DNA of 64,000 nucleotides from Arthrobacter alkaliphilus (GTDB lineage Bacteria > Actinomycetota > Actinomycetes > Actinomycetales > Micrococcaceae). Positions 62,701 through 64,000 of this stretch are shown in pieces. How positions within the stretch are numbered: the stretch's first letter is position 1; each line of letters begins with the position of its first letter. Location: contig NZ_JAKEEC010000002.1 of assembly GCF_021483235.1 (NCBI RefSeq), positions 124,001 through 188,000 of the forward strand, in the 5' to 3' direction. The notes below the pieces were generated by a model. That model saw nothing but the letters and a program-made list of their open reading frames with translations. It had not been told where the DNA came from and made no database searches. A program made the translations under genes and the position numbers.

Positions 62701-64000
62701 CCGGCGGGGTACTTCAGGCCGAGGTCGTAGAGGAAGAAGTCCCGGTGGTCGGCAGTCTCAATCTCGAAAGGCCGCTCATCGAGAACTTCCAGGCCAAGAT
62801 TGTGGAAGTAGGGCAGGATCTGGCTCAGGCTCTTCGGTTCCAAAAGGTACAGCTTGACGCGGGCATCCTCTTCGAGCAGCTCACCGGCGCCGTTGGGGAG
62901 GTAGACATGCACGCCGGGAGCCGCCTGGACAACTGCGGGGTCGCGGTCGGCCGCGGCCGCGTACTTCTCGAAACGCTCGATATCCTGGAGGGCGTCCTCG
63001 ACTTCGTAGTCGACGCGGTAGCCAGCGGGGAACGCATCCGCCCACAGGGCCGACAAACGCTCCGCATCCAGACCGCTGGTGTTCTCACGGAGGACCTCCG
63101 CGATGCCTTCGGCCCATGACCGCGAAGCCCGGACGAGGCGCTTTTCCAGCTCGCCGGCGTCGACGTCGCGGAGCTCCGCTTCCCGGGGAAGCCGGATCCG
63201 GAAGAACACCCTCGCGAGTGCCGACTCAGTAATCCGGGCCTCGTAGTCGATGCTCTCGGCTTCGAAGGTCTCGCGGAGTTCCTGTTCGATTCGTTGCCGG
63301 ACGTTGGTGGTATAGCGGTCACGCGGCAGGTAGACGAGCGCGGACATGAACCGCCCGTAGATGTCCGGGCGCAGGAAGAGCTTGGTGCGGCGCCGCTCCT
63401 GCAGACGCTGGATGCCCAAAGCCGTTGCTGCCAGGTCCTCGGTCTCGATCTGGAAGAGTTCGTCGCGGGGGTAGGTCTCGAGAATACCGACGAGGTCCTT
63501 GCCGGAGTGGGAGTCCGGCGGGAAACCGGCCGATCGGAGTACGGCGTCGACCTTCTCCCGAACGATGGGGATGTTCCTTACTGAACCGGTGTACGCGCTC
63601 GTGGCGAAAAGGCCGATGAAGCGGCGCTCACCGTTGACGTTGCCGGCAACATCGAAGCTCTTGACGCCGATGTAGTCCAGGTACGCGGGGCGGTGCACGG
63701 TGGAGCGCGAGTTGGCTTTGGTGATGACCAGGGCACGCTTCTCGCGCGCCTTGCGGCGTCCGGCGTCGGTGAGGTGCTGGATCTGGTGGGGGTGATCCCC
63801 CGCCCTCAAGAGTCCCAAACCGCTTCCGTCGCGCAATTCAAGGACGTCTTCACCGTTCTCGGTGATGAGGTCGTATTCCCTGTAACCAAGGAACGTGAAG
63901 TTGCCGTTGTCCAGCCAGCGAAGCAGGTCCTGCGTTTGCTTGAGCTCAGCGATGTCTTCGGGGTGGGCCACTTTGTCCAGGGACTTCGCCAGCTCGAGCG
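59736..64000 (-). CDS. gdh: NAD-specific glutamate dehydrogenase, large type (5' end beyond window)
   Basis: At least 1,420 residues; the frame runs past the right edge, so the start is not seen. N-terminal ACT-like part, then the catalytic domain: [40 protein letters not shown] (active-site Lys region), [20 protein letters not shown], and the NAD part [20 protein letters not shown]. This is the large 180-kDa GDH of Actinobacteria and Proteobacteria, which converts glutamate to 2-oxoglutarate. It ends 29 bases before the kinase start region on the same strand. The plus-strand 841-residue ORF inside it is a shadow. Confidence 0.93.
   Translation of the reverse strand, partial: [1420 protein letters not shown]

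Noticed and set aside
60594..63119. 841-residue plus-strand ORF
   Set aside because: Antisense shadow of NAD-glutamate dehydrogenase, caused by high GC at third positions; it has no recognisable domain.

Overview
The window is high-GC actinobacterial chromosome. WhiB, a PdtaS-type histidine kinase, the roughly 180-kDa NAD-glutamate dehydrogenase, Tad/Flp pilus genes and a Glf/GlfT2-like galactan module together suggest Micrococcaceae (Arthrobacter, Paenarthrobacter or Pseudarthrobacter). That placement is inference from gene content; there is no rRNA gene here.

Layout. (1) Positions 1-3221 and 20283-21263, minus strand, are a Tad/Flp pilus operon: cpaF (ATPase), tadB, tadC, a small Flp-like pilin and two TadE/TadF-like pseudopilins. 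(2) A 17,074-bp integrative element (3209-20295) sits inside cpaF, flanked by 13-bp direct copies of one sequence. Removing it rejoins cpaF in frame to a 407-residue protein. At its right end lie a phiRv1-like large serine integrase, an excisionase-like HTH protein and a phage-type replication module (DnaB helicase plus loader-like protein). The middle carries one tail-fibre-like gene, a polysaccharide deacetylase and a second serine recombinase with a near-perfect palindrome at its promoter. The left half is surface cargo: four lipoproteins or anchored proteins, a secreted protein and a TM2-Ltp protein of the superinfection-exclusion type. No capsid, portal or terminase gene is visible, so it looks like a satellite-like element rather than a full prophage. 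(3) 21.7-30 kb holds exported proteins: a second deacetylase with three LDTR repeats, a metzincin protease with four repeats, a PstS-like lipoprotein and a DUF2142 membrane protein. (4) 30-52.9 kb is a cell-surface polysaccharide locus: rmlCD fusion, rmlB, rmlA, GH25 lysozyme, GT2 glycosyltransferases, a Wzx-like flippase, GT-C-like membrane proteins, an acyltransferase, and a glf-glfT2-wzm-wzt operon. dTDP-rhamnose is made by the Rml enzymes, galactofuranose by Glf, and the polymer is exported by Wzm/Wzt or the flippase. (5) 53-64 kb holds an orphan EssC/EccC-like FHA-FtsK ATPase, a membrane protein, whiB, pdtaS and the 3' part of NAD-glutamate dehydrogenase.

Most notable observation: the element interrupts the motor ATPase gene of a pilus whose relatives in Micrococcus are needed for natural transformation, and its geometry allows exact restoration. 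This parallels phage interruption of comK in Listeria. The integrase is read in the same direction as cpaF, directly across the junction, so pilus-operon transcription could feed the integrase, and a promoter at the other element end could feed the stranded tad genes.
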